A stretch of 64,000 nucleotides of DNA from assembly GCF_050436995.1 (NCBI RefSeq), contig NC_134745.1, forward strand, positions 10,850,001-10,914,000. The letters run 5' to 3'. The notes below the pieces were generated by a model that did not search any database, was not told the origin of the DNA, and saw only the letters and a program-made list of their open reading frames with translations. The translations under genes and the position numbers were made by a program. Shown here piece after piece: positions 63,801 to 64,000 of the stretch. This stretch comes from Anticarsia gemmatalis (lineage: Eukaryota; Arthropoda; Insecta; Lepidoptera; Erebidae). Position 1 is the first letter of the stretch, and every line of letters starts with the position of its first letter.

Positions 63801-64000
63801 TTATAATAAATTGGCGATATGTAGCAACAGAAATCTGGTTTTTAATATTTACTACCACTGACGTTATACTTGTTTTATTTTACGCTGAACTTAAAATATG
63901 AACGTTTGAGTATATTATTATATGTGAATATTTCTATTACAGAAATCCATGAAATTAATGCTCTGAACATCTTGGTTCATGGCGGCAACTCGCTGCTCAT
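60841..64000 (+). CDS. Rolling-stone-like membrane protein, 5' part (runs off the window)
   Basis: Four exons were linked by phase: 60841-60992 (its acceptor may be TTATAG at 60838, so the exon may begin at 60839), 61388-61596, 63270-63416 and 63943 to the window end. They encode about 188 residues. The sequence has the rolling stone family pattern: a short N-terminal region ending QFACCQWQKS...AYLIYRW, then hydrophobic segments (WVLFISVVSIGIASF; YFKWFIYFTNWGFLLIAL), a loop with charged residues, SYWLAHNIATDLAFVISLVYW, and HEINALNILVHGGNSLL. The family consists of multi-pass membrane proteins; Drosophila rolling stone acts in myoblast fusion, and a similar role here is only inferred. Start taken at ATG 60841, but upstream alternative first exons may exist near 48.5-49.6 kb. 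The 3' part lies outside. Confidence 0.85.
61597..63269 (+). other. Intron of the rolling-stone-like gene
   Basis: 1.67 kb intron between GTAAGTT at 61597 and TTATTTCAG ending at 63269. It contains a short ATAC tetranucleotide repeat (62467-62484). No nested gene was recognised. Confidence 0.7.

Overview
The window is eukaryotic nuclear DNA. Genes are split by GT-AG introns, the intergenic background is AT-rich, and several interspersed repeats look like those of moths and butterflies (a tRNA-derived SINE, RTE-type LINE tails, a short Helitron, MITEs). The genes are animal, and the repeats together with the protein style point to Lepidoptera, probably a moth. Family or species cannot be fixed from the sequence alone. 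No bacterial operon, CRISPR array, virus or toxin gene was seen.

Layout. 1-8.5 kb: intergenic, one MITE copy, no supported gene. 8.74-9.84 kb (-): an intronless gene for a secreted or ER CRTAP/leprecan-family protein. 10.67-12.09 kb (+): a two-exon mitochondrial class-I peptide chain release factor (mtRF1a/MTRF1L type), divergent from the CRTAP-like gene. 13.25-25.50 kb (-): a voltage-gated calcium channel alpha2/delta gene (copy A), rebuilt here as 26 exons and about 1,233 residues. 26.17-36.53 kb (-): a second, complete alpha2/delta gene (copy B), 18 exons and 1,232 residues, in the same orientation. Both carry a signal peptide, VWA domain with intact MIDAS, Cache region and a C-terminal GPI-type hydrophobic tail. 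They are clearly tandem paralogues: several exons have exactly the same length and phase. A GC-rich segment lies upstream of the first coding exon of each. 37.3-60.8 kb: long stretch without a supported full gene, holding SINE and LINE relics, MITEs, hairpins, a short tandem repeat and isolated GC-rich patches. 60.84 kb to the window end (+): the first four coding exons of a rolling-stone-like membrane protein, continuing past the edge.

The alpha2/delta proteins are accessory subunits of neuronal and muscle calcium channels, and two adjacent intact copies suggest duplicated and probably specialised functions. The other genes (collagen-maturation-type ER protein, mitochondrial translation termination, rolling stone) have no evident pathway link, as is usual for neighbouring animal genes. 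The points most worth following are the alpha2/delta pair (exon loss or fusion in the VWA region, a 57-nt in-frame candidate exon and an 18-nt microexon in copy A) and three candidate alternative first exons about 11-12 kb upstream of the rolling-stone gene that all end in the phase its first recognised exon requires.
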